DNA of 20,215 nt from Candidatus Aminicenantes bacterium UBA876 (GTDB lineage: Bacteria > Acidobacteriota > Aminicenantia > UBA2199): assembly GCA_002294665.1 (NCBI GenBank), contig DBFQ01000078.1:1-20215 (forward strand), written 5' to 3'. How positions within the stretch are numbered: the stretch's first letter is position 1; the number at the start of each line of letters is the position of its first letter. Below the pieces are notes generated by a model. That model was not told the DNA's origin, did not search any database, and was given only the letters and a program-made list of their open reading frames with translations. Shown here one piece after another: positions 7,201 to 14,346 of the stretch. The translations under genes and the position numbers were made by a program.

Positions 7201-7551
7201 CGTGATTTTCCCGCCGTACAGGTTCATCACGTACACATCGGCATTGCCGTCGTATTCACCGGTAAACGCCACCCATTTGCCGCACGGAGATATGCGGGGA
7301 TACAATTCCTCTCCGTCGTGCAGGGTCAGGCGCACCGCCTCACCTCCGGATACCGAGGCCTTCCAGATGTCGCCACCGGCGACAAACACCACGGTATCGC
7401 CGTGGATATGGGGAAATCGCTTAAGCATATCCGGCGCATCGTTCGCCGCCAGCGGGGCGCAGCTGAAACTCAGTGCGACCAGAACGGCCGCCAGCGTGGT
7501 ACGGAATTTTCGCGCGCAAACGGAACACTTCTGCCAATGCGTGGATTTCAT
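4249..7551 (-). CDS. Exported tricorn-type protease (S41 family peptidase with two beta-propellers)
   Basis: This 1100-aa protein has the full tricorn architecture. A signal peptide (about residues 1-36) is followed by two PD40/WD40-like beta-propellers (about 40-330 and 330-680) with repeated WSPDG/D-x-R-x-LAY motifs. Then come a C1 helical region, a PDZ domain and the C-terminal tail-specific protease core. Residues matching the tricorn catalytic tetrad are present: S759-H760 (LNTSH), nucleophile S985 (GSGGDM) and E1043 (VVENVG). Tricorn proteases cut peptides into small fragments, with the propellers gating substrate entry and product exit. The archaeal enzyme is cytosolic, whereas this signal peptide predicts a periplasmic enzyme, as in many bacterial homologues. 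The ATG has AGGAGG 6 nt upstream. The gene ends in a strong terminator (4203-4235) and appears to be monocistronic. Confidence 0.93.
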   Translation of the reverse strand: MKSTHWQKCSVCARKFRTTLAAVLVALSFSCAPLAANDAPDMLKRFPHIHGDTVVFVAGGDIWKASVSGGEAVRLTLHDGEELYPRISPCGKWVAFTGEYDGNADVYVMNLYGGKITRVTWHPSHDQVLGWHKKSGRILFVSDRYSYSRFQRLYLIRPDGTDLEELPMPEAGTGSFSADGTRIAYNKTRREDRTWKRYRGGRAQEIYIFNLQTLKETNITNFAGTDRAPMWIQDQIYFVSDRDGVLNIYRYGTEDGSIEQVTRHRDYDVLRAGAGETRIVYEVGGDIWMLDTTTHQSRKLPITIRADAPEARPVMRNVDKYITHYGLSPDGETALVTARGEVFSLRVKDGVTRNLSQDCGARDKDAVWSPDGKHMAWLSDATGEYEVVVADAEGKKKARTLTSHQDGYRHTLRWSPDSSRLAFADSSLHCHILDVQTRKLTTVDKAEYEHVDVSLDLKPIYDFAWSPDSRYLAYSKMNSDLVYQLHIFDTRSGKTQCVSDGRYNDFNPVFSEDGKRLFFVSNRFFRPTYCDFQWEMVYKDAAGIFSISLQKDLPALFPPKGVALDAVVPVAPKQQTPGCEVEFDGIAKRVEVFPLPAGNYRRLLAANGHLFFLNSEKGDFNRFEFRGTGPMDLMAFAFKNAEAELVTDKISGYAVAHDGNSLIFQKGTKLFVASSSARKASGTPLNLSGLRMRLDPRKEWRQIFTEAWRIERDFYYEPNMHGVDWPAMREKYSRLLDRATCRQDIRFIIGELIGELNTSHTYVYGGDRMREAPRVSVGVLGVDWKADAQHNLWRIARILTVPEWTGKVVPPLSLPGLNVADGMYVLAVNGEAVTTRRNIHSYFVDLAGKPVELTINSRPDAQGARTITVVPVRNDSYLRYVDWVERNRRTVDELSGGKLGYLHLPDTYNGSAMVFPKYFFTQTRKQGIVVDGRFNGGGLDPYVFLRRLAITPHTYWTRRYSQDQTSPFYALKAHMALLTNREAGSGGDMLPRQFRLMNMGPIIGTRTWGGLVGVSQFLSLIDGGGLTAPDYRIYNEKGEWVVENVGVKPDIEVELDAAEMRKGHDNQLMTAVDYLMKKIAENPLSWPQHGPFPVDRTRGE

Positions 7552-7717
7552 CTGTTTCCTCCTATTAAGGTTTCATATGATCGACCGCAGGTTCGCGGAA
7601 TCAATGCAGGCTTTCTTCCCGGAAGGACAGAACCTGGAAACTTTTTTACCGGGCGCTTCATACCAGGAATACGAAAAAGCACGCCCCAAGGTTCAGCCGG
7701 CAACGGCCCCCAACGGA

Positions 7718-9334
7718 TCAGGAACCACGCAAACCTTTTTTCAAACGCCCCAGCAGGCGGTTGATCCGGCCGGTTTTGTCTTTGGATTCCGGCGCAAGCG
7801 ACGCCGGTGGGGTTGGCATGTCCGCTTGTGTTTGCGACTGGTGCTGCCGCTTCATGGAGTCGGCCTGGCGGGGATGTGGTTTCCGCGCCCGGTTTTCGCT
7901 TCCGCCATCCCGACTGGTGGTGCGGCTGCGTGCTGAGTTCGCCGCGCGCTGGGGGGAGGAACCCGCGGCCGCGGTATTTACGGGAGCCTTACCGCTCGGT
8001 TTTCGCGATCGCCCTGTCGCCGCCGGGTCTGTTTTTCCGCTGGCGCGGTTTTCGCCCCGGGGGCGCAATGGCCTTTTCCCCTGAGAGTTGCGGGATGAAC
8101 GCGGACCATTCGAACGGCTGCGGCCGCGGTCGGCGAAAGATTCCGGTGCCGGGCCGTTTCCCCGCCCCCGCATGCGGAAATCGTAATCCGATACCTTGCT
8201 GGCTACCAGCAGTTCCGCGTCCACGGCGGCGGTGGGAATGCGCATGCCGATGAACTTTTCTATCGCGTCCAGGTTGAAAATAAAATCATCACAGGCCAGT
8301 GAAATCGCCTTGCCGCTCTTGCCGGCACGGGCGGTACGTCCGATACGATGCACATAGTTCTCGCAATCTCCGGGCAAATCGTAATTGACGACAAGATCGA
8401 GATCCTCAATGTGCAGGCCGCGGGCAGCCACATCGGTAGCCACCAGGATCGGGATGCGCCCGGCCTTGAAATCCGAGATGATACGCAAGCGCTTTTTCTG
8501 CGGCAGGTCGCCCATGAGAAATTCACTGGCGTACCCATTCGCGCGCAGGTGGAAGTCAACCTTTTCCGCCATGTGTTTGGTGTTGGTGAAAATCAGGGTA
8601 TTGGCGGGCCGGTCACGCTTGAGCAATCCCAGCAGCAGGGGGATCTTCTCGCGATGCCCGACGTGGTAGATCACCTGGGTGATCTTGTCCACCGTGACCT
8701 GCTCCGGCTGAATCTCGACCTTTTCCGGTTGATTCATGAACTCGCGCGAAATGGAACGCGCTTCGTACCCCAGTGTCGCCGAAAACAGCATGGTCTGGCG
8801 CTGGCGGGGCGGCATCATGCGCCGCATCATGCGTCGGATATCGGGGAGAAACCCCATATCAAACAGGCGGTCGGCTTCATCGATTACCAGGATCGCCACA
8901 TCCCTGAAGCTCAGTTTTCCCGAACCGTTCAAGTCCAGCAGCCTGCCCGGGGTGCCGATAATGACATTGACATTCCGGCGGATCAGCGACTCCTGCTGCT
9001 GGTAGCCCACGCCGCCGTAAAAACATCCGATGACAAAATCCATACGCGCGCCGATTTCCGCGGCGTTCTTTTCGATCTGGACCGCCAGTTCGCGTGTAGG
9101 CACAACGATCAAAGCCTTCTTCCCCTTGACGGATGAATCATGCGTCAGGCGTTGAAATATCGTGATCAGGAAAGCTGCGGTCTTGCCCGTCCCGGTTTGA
9201 GATTGTACCGTTACGTCTTTGCCCTCCAATGTGAGCGGCAATGTGGCCGCCTGAACCGGCAGGCACTCCTCAAAACCGGTTTCTTCGATTCCCTTCAGCA
9301 GGTCTTTATCCAGTTTCAATTCTGCAAATTTCAT
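7718..9334 (-). CDS. DEAD-box ATP-dependent RNA helicase with basic C-terminal tail
   Basis: This 538-aa helicase unwinds or remodels RNA at the expense of ATP, for example in ribosome assembly, mRNA decay or cold adaptation. The motifs are complete: Q-motif (F21...VQ28), Walker A SQTGTGKT (45-52), PTREL (79-83), TPGR (128-131), DEAD (152-155), SAT (185-187), and HRIGRTAR (329-336). The catalytic core ends near 385. Residues 385-538 are a low-complexity tail rich in R, G, S, P and K that ends in RINRLLGRLKKGLRGS; such tails bind RNA. It is close to the RhlE/RhlB type, but I cannot choose between them. I use the ATG at 9334, because translation from farther upstream would add a non-homologous 51-residue leader. 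The ribosome-binding site is weak (TGGA). The 110-nt untranslated leader may serve regulation. Confidence 0.93.
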   Translation of the reverse strand: MKFAELKLDKDLLKGIEETGFEECLPVQAATLPLTLEGKDVTVQSQTGTGKTAAFLITIFQRLTHDSSVKGKKALIVVPTRELAVQIEKNAAEIGARMDFVIGCFYGGVGYQQQESLIRRNVNVIIGTPGRLLDLNGSGKLSFRDVAILVIDEADRLFDMGFLPDIRRMMRRMMPPRQRQTMLFSATLGYEARSISREFMNQPEKVEIQPEQVTVDKITQVIYHVGHREKIPLLLGLLKRDRPANTLIFTNTKHMAEKVDFHLRANGYASEFLMGDLPQKKRLRIISDFKAGRIPILVATDVAARGLHIEDLDLVVNYDLPGDCENYVHRIGRTARAGKSGKAISLACDDFIFNLDAIEKFIGMRIPTAAVDAELLVASKVSDYDFRMRGRGNGPAPESFADRGRSRSNGPRSSRNSQGKRPLRPRGENRASGKTDPAATGRSRKPSGKAPVNTAAAGSSPQRAANSARSRTTSRDGGSENRARKPHPRQADSMKRQHQSQTQADMPTPPASLAPESKDKTGRINRLLGRLKKGLRGS

Positions 9335-9450
9335 TTTTTTCCATGATTGACGCGGAACAGGCGCACGCTTTGCCTCTCGTGGTCCCGGAAATAGAAAATC
9401 GGCCGATATCCAAGGAGGTGGCGAAACCACTATTCCGGTTTCAATACTAC

Positions 9451-9479
9451 AGTATACCATTTTTGCCGGGAAAGATGAA
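9451..9479 (-). promoter_or_regulatory. Candidate promoter of the helicase gene
   Basis: On the minus strand -10 TATACT (9456-9451, five of six consensus bases) lies 17 nt after a weak -35 TTCATC (9479-9474). Transcription would start near 9444, giving a leader of about 110 nt. That leader includes GTGG-TTTCG-CCAC and a CCTCC stretch that could mask a ribosome-binding site. The -35 box is poor, so this is tentative. Confidence 0.4.
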
Positions 9480-9501
9480 GAAGGCACAGGAAAAGAGGTT
9501 A

Positions 9502-9565
9502 CAGGAGACGGGGGGCCGCCCTGTAGAAGGTAGAAAAATCCGAAATCCCAAATAAATTCAAATGA
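9502..9565 (+). repeat. Interspersed repeat, direct copy at 19497-19565
   Basis: CAGGAGAC (9502-9509), a GGCCGCCCT piece, and a block starting GTAGAAGGTAGAAAAATCC (9523-9545) occur in the same order at 19497-19565. The last block is identical over 23 nt. The copy at 19513-19534 has the complete GGGCGGCC/GGCCGCCC hairpin, whereas this one has lost half of it. Confidence 0.75.
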
Positions 9566-9706
9566 TCCAAATCCAAAACAAATAACAAATGCTTTAAGCG
9601 AATCGAAGGAACCGTTTTTTTATTCCTTCTACCTTATTCTTTATTCAGAACCCGAAGGGCCAGGGGTCTGCCTTCCTGTCACCGGATACCTTCTCCCAAA
9701 CTCCTT

Positions 9707-9746
9707 AACTCTCCAACTTTCCAACTCTCCAACTTTCCAACTCTCC
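9707..9746. repeat. Five 8-nt tandem units abutting the pcm stop codon
   Basis: Units AACTCTCC and AACTTTCC alternate five times without interruption (9707-9746), equal to 2.5 copies of a 16-mer. The last unit touches the pcm stop codon (9749-9747). Related CAACTTTC/CAACTCTC strings occur at 19831-19841, 19961-19980 and 20184-20208. Confidence 0.85.
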
Positions 9747-10373
9747 CTACACACACGGCACAAAGGAAACTGCGATCAGGTCTTCCTGCAGGACGCCTTC
9801 CGGCTGGCGACGCAGCCGGACGATGCGCTGGTAACCGACGCCCACGGGCGCGACCAGGATGCCGGAATCACCCAATTGTTCCACCCAGGCAGGCGGCAGA
9901 GCGGCCGGGGCCGCGGTGGCCAGGATGCGATCAAATGGAGCCGCCTGGGGCCAGCCCGAACGGCCGTCACCGCAACAGAAATGAATATTGGTATACCCCA
10001 TTTCCTTTTCCAGCAGGTTGCGCGCGCGCCGGGCCAGTTCCGGAATGCGTTCCACCGTATACACCTCACGGCACATTTCCGCCAGCACCGCGGCCTGGTA
10101 GCCCGAACCCGTGCCGATTTCCAGAACCCGCTCCCCTCCCAGCAGCTCCAGCATTTCCGTCATGTAGGCCACGATATAGGGTTGGGAAATCGTCTGCCCG
10201 TTGCCGATGGACAGGGGGCCGTCCCGGAAGGCCAAAGCCCGGTCTGTCTCGGGTACAAACCGTTCTCTGGGTACCCTGGCCATGACCTCGAGCACACGGG
10301 AATCCCGCACGCCCCGGCTGCGGATCTGCTGATCCACCATGCGCTTGCGCTGTTCGCGTGCATCACCCTGCAT
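9747..10373 (-). CDS. pcm: Protein-L-isoaspartate O-methyltransferase
   Basis: This 208-aa enzyme uses S-adenosylmethionine to methylate isoaspartyl residues in aged proteins, starting their repair. Family signatures are clear: RMVDQQIRSRGV near the N-terminus, VPRERFVP (34-41), PLSIGNGQTISQPYIVAYM (53-71), and SAM motif I VLEIGTGSGYQAAVLAE (83-99). GDGRSGWP and FDRILATAA follow, then a C-terminal IVRLRR strand region. Length is normal for the family. I prefer ATG at 10373 over an in-frame TTG at 10388; neither has a strong ribosome-binding site. A TACAAT box (10387-10382 on the minus strand) just upstream could serve as a -10 element. The stop codon is followed directly by a tandem repeat. 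Confidence 0.95.
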   Translation of the reverse strand: MQGDAREQRKRMVDQQIRSRGVRDSRVLEVMARVPRERFVPETDRALAFRDGPLSIGNGQTISQPYIVAYMTEMLELLGGERVLEIGTGSGYQAAVLAEMCREVYTVERIPELARRARNLLEKEMGYTNIHFCCGDGRSGWPQAAPFDRILATAAPAALPPAWVEQLGDSGILVAPVGVGYQRIVRLRRQPEGVLQEDLIAVSFVPCV

Positions 10374-10405
10374 GAATCCATTGTACAACGGGTGAGTGAA
10401 AAAGT

Positions 10406-10442
10406 GCCAGGTCCCCGGGGTTTATGTCCCCGGGGACCCGGC
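10406..10442 (-). terminator. Strong palindromic terminator after the DUF3857 pair
   Basis: GGTCCCCGGGG (10410-10420) pairs perfectly with CCCCGGGGACC (10428-10438) around TTTATGT. GCC/GGC extend the stem past one mismatch. On the minus strand it starts 2 nt after the stop of the gene 10445-12241 and is followed by a TTTTT run (10403-10399 region). Each arm contains CCCCGGGG and is itself self-complementary, a feature of REP-like palindromes, so it may be a repeat element serving as terminator. Confidence 0.7.
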
Positions 10443-10444
10443 GG

Positions 10445-12241
10445 CTATTTTTGTGGAGGAAAAATCAGTGTAAACCAGGGGGCGCCATCCAAAACTCGTC
10501 CGACCAGTTTGCGAAAACCCGCATACTGAGCGGTTTCAACCCGCGTCGGCAGGGTGAATTCCCATGTCAGTACAGTTACGCCGCGATCGCGGATCCGGCT
10601 GGAATGTGAGAAAACGGCGCTTCCGTGCTCAATCAGGGACGCTTTCGCCGTTTGCAACCGCACTTCCTCGGCCGTTTGTACGGCGATGGATACGCGCACG
10701 TGCAGGGAATGAGGGAAAACCAGGGGTGAAACGCGTTGAGCGGGCGCAACCATCATGGCATTGACATGATTGATTCGCGGCTGACGAAAAGCGAACACGG
10801 AATCGGCCAGTTGTTCCAAGGCAACCGCTTCAACTTTGAAACGCGCACGCAGGCTGGATGGAGTCAATTCGCGAATGGCTTCAATGCGCATTTTCTTTAA
10901 TGGCAACAGGCGCTTGAGCGCGGATTCAGCCGCTGCGGCCGCATCATCCATGGCGGTTTTGTATTCCGTGCAGGCGCCGGTCAAGCGGACTTCCAGCCAA
11001 CCGGTCGAGTTCCGCGCCGCGTCGATATTCACTTCGCCGGAAACTTCCACGTCATGATTCGTCGGAAGGGGATTGAACAGTCGTTCAAAGCGATCCTGCA
11101 CGGCCCGATAGGCGACACGTCCTTCAAGCGCGTAGGGAAACAGTGTTGCGGATTCATTCAGGGGATCCAGATACCAGGCGCGTGTATCGCTTTCACGCAC
11201 TTCCACCAGGAAACGTTGCGCCTGCGGCAGTACCGGCCCCTCGGCATCAATCCATCCCCGGTTGGAAAAAACCAGGATTTCAGCGGGCAACCCGGCAGCC
11301 TTCAGTGCCGCCTGAAGCAAACGCGCCTTCTCCGGAGCGGTCGCGCTGTGGAGGTTCCATACTTCTTCTGGAGAGCGGAATCGCCATCCCGACAATGTCA
11401 AGGGCACCCGGCAAAGATCGATCCCCTTGTCCACCAGGCGGCCGATCATGACCACCCGATCCGCAACAGCAATGGTTTCGCGGACGGTTTCTTCGACCTG
11501 CTTTAGCAACTCGGCCGGCAAAGGCCCGGATGCGCGGATGGGTTCGAGAACCTTTTGCCAGTCCTGATTCTCACCCAGGATCAATTCCGGCAACTGGTCA
11601 GCCGGCATGGAAGATTCAGCGCAGGCGGGCGGGATGTTTTCCAATACCCAGGTCCAGGTTTCTTTTCCGTCCCCGCTTGCCTTCTGAACCGGTAACTCGA
11701 ACGGGGCTGCAAAACAGACCCTGCGCCCGGACTCCGCTTGAACGCGGATCACCAGCCGATCGATCGGCAAAGCATCCGCCAGTGGTTCCGTGGCCGCGAA
11801 CCCGGGCTGAAAATCCGCGCGTGTGTGCAGGCGGTACGAGAAATCCACCACGGCGCCTCGTTCCAGCCCGGTGTGCGTCACAACCATTTCACGCAGGTGC
11901 GAAAAACCGGGGTGTTCGTGGGCGACGCGCGGCAGCACCAGGTTCAAGGCATTTTCCGGCAAAGGCACGCGCGTGCCGTCTTTCATGGTCGTAACCGACT
12001 CGATTTCGCTCAACTCCTGGAAATCCGGATTGAACAGGATAAAGGTTTCTCCCATGCGCCGCGTGGCGTTATGAGAATTGTATTGCATGCGATGACGCAA
12101 CTCGCGCGACCATGAACCATCCGCATGCAGGGTATAGGTCACTTCCCGTGACAACAATCGTCCATCGTAGCGGGTTTCCGTCGCGGCCAGAACACCGGAC
12201 AGCAGAAAAACAACCAGGCTGAAGATCGTGACGCGTTTCAC
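10445..12241 (-). CDS. DUF3857-type exported protein with degenerate transglutaminase domain
   Basis: This 598-aa protein has a signal peptide (about 1-19). An N-terminal DUF3857-like beta-sandwich (about 25-180, with ETFILFNPDFQELSEIESV) and a transglutaminase-like middle region follow. In the active partner the catalytic cysteine lies in GVCKDKA; the equivalent here is TAPEKARLL, with A302 where cysteine is expected. The histidine site reads QRFLVEV instead of FNHSV, and only the aspartate in YLDP remains. The domain is therefore probably not catalytic. The start is GTG, with GGAGG 6 nt upstream, and it overlaps the stop of the preceding gene as GTGA, so the two are coupled. A strong palindromic terminator follows. 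The molecular role is unknown; I infer that it partners with the protein encoded at 12238-14217. Confidence 0.75.
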   Translation of the reverse strand: MKRVTIFSLVVFLLSGVLAATETRYDGRLLSREVTYTLHADGSWSRELRHRMQYNSHNATRRMGETFILFNPDFQELSEIESVTTMKDGTRVPLPENALNLVLPRVAHEHPGFSHLREMVVTHTGLERGAVVDFSYRLHTRADFQPGFAATEPLADALPIDRLVIRVQAESGRRVCFAAPFELPVQKASGDGKETWTWVLENIPPACAESSMPADQLPELILGENQDWQKVLEPIRASGPLPAELLKQVEETVRETIAVADRVVMIGRLVDKGIDLCRVPLTLSGWRFRSPEEVWNLHSATAPEKARLLQAALKAAGLPAEILVFSNRGWIDAEGPVLPQAQRFLVEVRESDTRAWYLDPLNESATLFPYALEGRVAYRAVQDRFERLFNPLPTNHDVEVSGEVNIDAARNSTGWLEVRLTGACTEYKTAMDDAAAAAESALKRLLPLKKMRIEAIRELTPSSLRARFKVEAVALEQLADSVFAFRQPRINHVNAMMVAPAQRVSPLVFPHSLHVRVSIAVQTAEEVRLQTAKASLIEHGSAVFSHSSRIRDRGVTVLTWEFTLPTRVETAQYAGFRKLVGRVLDGAPWFTLIFPPQK

Positions 12242-14217
12242 CGGGCACCTCCATTCCGGAACACCAGTATTCCGTTTTCAGGCTGCTTGAATTGTTGCAC
12301 ACTCCGCCGGAAACCGGACCAATCCGCGACGGAATAGATGCGTTTCTTTAATTTGATTTCCCGGAAAATGTTGATTTGCCGGCCCTTGCTTGAAAAGCGT
12401 CCGTAAAAATCCGCTGCGTCGCTCTGCTCGCTTTTCCACTCCGGCGGGTTTTCCGGTTTCATGGCCCGGGGAAGCGTCAGGGTTTCGTTTACACGCACAA
12501 GTTGCGAACAACGGATGCGGAATGGGTATTTCCGGGTCTTCATCTGCGTACGGACATAGTGGAACGACAAGAGGTTTTCCAGAGGCAGTTGATAAGAAAG
12601 AGGTTTCAGCAGGCTGACATTTTCCCCGGGATTGAACGCCGCGGGAACATGGATGCGGAAAGAAACGAACATGGGTTTGGAGAGATCTTCCGGATCGTGC
12701 ATTTCAAGCCGGGTCACTTCCGCCCCCGGAATCCCCGCGCTCAAGATCGCCCGTTGCATGTCAGCGCGACGGTGCAATGGCCCGAATCCCAGCGAACGCC
12801 TGAGTCCGGAATCGCTTTGTCCTTCAGCTTCAATCCGCACATCCGCGGTCAGGCTGCCGTCGGGCGCCACCCGGGACTGAATGGTGTAATACAGATAGTG
12901 ATTCTGCGCCGGACTGAGCGGTGTGGTCATGAGATCCGCTCCCTCCGGAACACCCATCAGGTATTCCTGCTGTTGTTCGGCCGAAGACCACAATTCGCGT
13001 ACACCCGGCACCCAGGTGGGATCCAGCAGATGATATTTTCCATCCACCTGGACCACGGTTACACTGTGGTTGAACTGATCCGCGGGGATACGGTCGATCC
13101 GTGATCCCGCCATGGTCATGGCCGGATAGGAAACAAATCCGGCCGCCCGCAGCATGGTGACCAGCATTCCCGCTTTGTCCTTGCACACCCCGCAACGATC
13201 ACGGAACGTCATGATGCCGGGATGGAGAGTAAAACCCTCTCCTTCTCCCATGGAGATGCCCGAATAGCGGATCTCTTCCGCCACCCAATGCGTCAGGCGC
13301 GATATCTTCTCCCAGGGATCCGAGGCGCCGGCGATGATTTCATCGACCTTGGCCTTGATTTCAGCGTTGTATTCAAAGGAACCGAAATCCTCGTTGACAC
13401 GGTAGAACCAGAGCGATTTCGCCTGCCAGTCCGGTGAAGTGGAAAGCAGCAGTTTCGGCGCCACATCCGATGGATTCACCTGGTTCGGTTCGGGTTTGAA
13501 CGCCTCGATTTCGGTTTTTTCCCAGAGGTAGTGCACATGATCTTTTTCCATGCGCGCGAAATGACGCGCCTCTCCATTGTAAAACTCGAATTGCAATCGC
13601 TTGTCCGTGGGAATGGTGACTTCGTAACACTTCAACTTGACGGGGCGATCGGAATAGAAGGGGACGATGTCATAGAAATGACCTTTCATGGGCGGAATGT
13701 AGCGGCTGTCATCGGCCATTCCGGCCCCGTTGTCCTGTTTCAACAAAGCATAAGTGAATCCCTTGCGATAATACTCGACTTCAAGGCCGTCTCCTACTTC
13801 GAGCCGCCCCACGGAGAGCATTTTTTCGCGTGCTCCCCAGTAGATGGCTCGCGCCGGCGCGGGATAATCCTTGATCAGGGAGACATCCAGATCCTCAACG
13901 CGGCCGTCATTACGAATAATCCGCGCCTTGCGGATTTCGACGAAAGCGGACTGGGGATCATAACCGAAAGTCAGGGTTTTCAATTCCCCGGCCCCTTCGG
14001 GCTTGAGCACCTTGTACAGAATGTGCTGATTCACATGGCTGAGTCCGCTGTCCATGACTTCGACCCGGCTCTGATCCTTGACAACCAGCACCGCCGCTCC
14101 GGGATAGCGTTCGCTGTCGCCGGCTTCGCGGATCAGGCGTACACAATCGGGGGCCGCCGCGGCCAGATTTACGCTGAGGACCGCGGTGATTACCAGGAGA
14201 AACATTAATCTGCGCAT
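12238..14217 (-). CDS. DUF3857 and transglutaminase-domain exported protein
   Basis: This 659-aa protein has a signal peptide (about 1-22). A DUF3857 domain (about 40-210; SHVNQHILYKVLKPEGAGEL, LDVSLIKDY) precedes a transglutaminase-like domain (about 270-410). The Cys-His-Asp triad is intact: C345 in CGVCKDKAGML, H384 in QFNHSVTV and D399 in LLDPTW. A C-terminal DUF3858-like beta region follows. Such proteins are predicted periplasmic thiol hydrolases or transglutaminases acting on envelope proteins; substrates are generally unknown. ATG at 14217 is chosen for its AGAGG site 5 nt upstream and for the signal peptide directly after it; the longer frame from 14445 adds an implausible leader. 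It is first in a two-gene operon with a degenerate paralogue. A small hairpin, GCCGCA-ATC-TGCGGC, lies in the upstream region. Confidence 0.9.
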   Translation of the reverse strand: MRRLMFLLVITAVLSVNLAAAAPDCVRLIREAGDSERYPGAAVLVVKDQSRVEVMDSGLSHVNQHILYKVLKPEGAGELKTLTFGYDPQSAFVEIRKARIIRNDGRVEDLDVSLIKDYPAPARAIYWGAREKMLSVGRLEVGDGLEVEYYRKGFTYALLKQDNGAGMADDSRYIPPMKGHFYDIVPFYSDRPVKLKCYEVTIPTDKRLQFEFYNGEARHFARMEKDHVHYLWEKTEIEAFKPEPNQVNPSDVAPKLLLSTSPDWQAKSLWFYRVNEDFGSFEYNAEIKAKVDEIIAGASDPWEKISRLTHWVAEEIRYSGISMGEGEGFTLHPGIMTFRDRCGVCKDKAGMLVTMLRAAGFVSYPAMTMAGSRIDRIPADQFNHSVTVVQVDGKYHLLDPTWVPGVRELWSSAEQQQEYLMGVPEGADLMTTPLSPAQNHYLYYTIQSRVAPDGSLTADVRIEAEGQSDSGLRRSLGFGPLHRRADMQRAILSAGIPGAEVTRLEMHDPEDLSKPMFVSFRIHVPAAFNPGENVSLLKPLSYQLPLENLLSFHYVRTQMKTRKYPFRIRCSQLVRVNETLTLPRAMKPENPPEWKSEQSDAADFYGRFSSKGRQINIFREIKLKKRIYSVADWSGFRRSVQQFKQPENGILVFRNGGAR

Positions 14218-14243
14218 GTTTTCCTCTCTGCTCAGGAAGATTG

Positions 14244-14258
14244 GCCGCAATCTGCGGC
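14244..14258. other. Small perfect hairpin in the divergent intergenic region
   Basis: GCCGCA-ATC-TGCGGC forms a 6-bp stem with a 3-nt loop, 27 nt upstream of the ATG at 14217 and 89 nt upstream of the plus-strand operon. It could be an operator-like dyad or a leader hairpin of the minus-strand gene. No function is implied by sequence alone. Confidence 0.35.
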
Positions 14259-14310
14259 TGTTTAATAGATACGCATGCGCGGCCCAATGGTTTATCACCG
14301 TTGGCCGGCC

Positions 14311-14339
14311 TTCAATTTCAACCTGCGGCCTGCTATAAT
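14311..14339 (+). promoter_or_regulatory. Candidate promoter of the sensor-regulator operon
   Basis: A perfect -10 TATAAT (14334-14339) lies 17 nt after a weak -35 TTCAAT (14311-14316). Transcription would begin around 14346, next to the ATG at 14347, predicting a leaderless or nearly leaderless mRNA. The weak -35 keeps this tentative. I found no -24/-12 sigma-54 site here. Confidence 0.45.
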
Positions 14340-14346
14340 GCTGGAC

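Larger units (their letters stand above)
9335..9746. other. Repeat-rich gap between pcm and the helicase gene
   Basis: About 410 nt hold no gene. The helicase-proximal part (9335-9480) contains a candidate promoter and leader. The rest is repeat debris: the CAGGAGAC...GTAGAAGG block (9502-9545), AAATCCCAAATAAATTC sequence, a decayed copy of the TTATTC-TTATTCAGAACC core (about 9625-9655), GCCTTCCTGTCACCGGATACC (9670-9690, inverted match at 20085-20105), and an 8-nt tandem repeat. Confidence 0.75.

Noticed and set aside
6580..7764. Long plus-strand open frame (394 codons) opposite the tricorn gene
   Set aside because: It is antisense to a complete, strongly recognisable protease and has no family motif. 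Long antisense frames are expected in GC-rich genes.
7577..7936. Possible small plus-strand gene between the tricorn and helicase genes
   Set aside because: The first residues look protein-like and an AAGG lies upstream of the ATG, but most of the frame is antisense to the helicase tail and matches nothing I know.
9335..9487. N-terminal extension of the helicase
   Set aside because: The added 51 residues lack helicase homology and overlap the candidate promoter. MKFAEL at 9334 is the typical start of this family.
9502..9746. Insertion sequence between pcm and the helicase
   Set aside because: There is no transposase frame, terminal inverted repeat or target duplication, only short interspersed repeat pieces.
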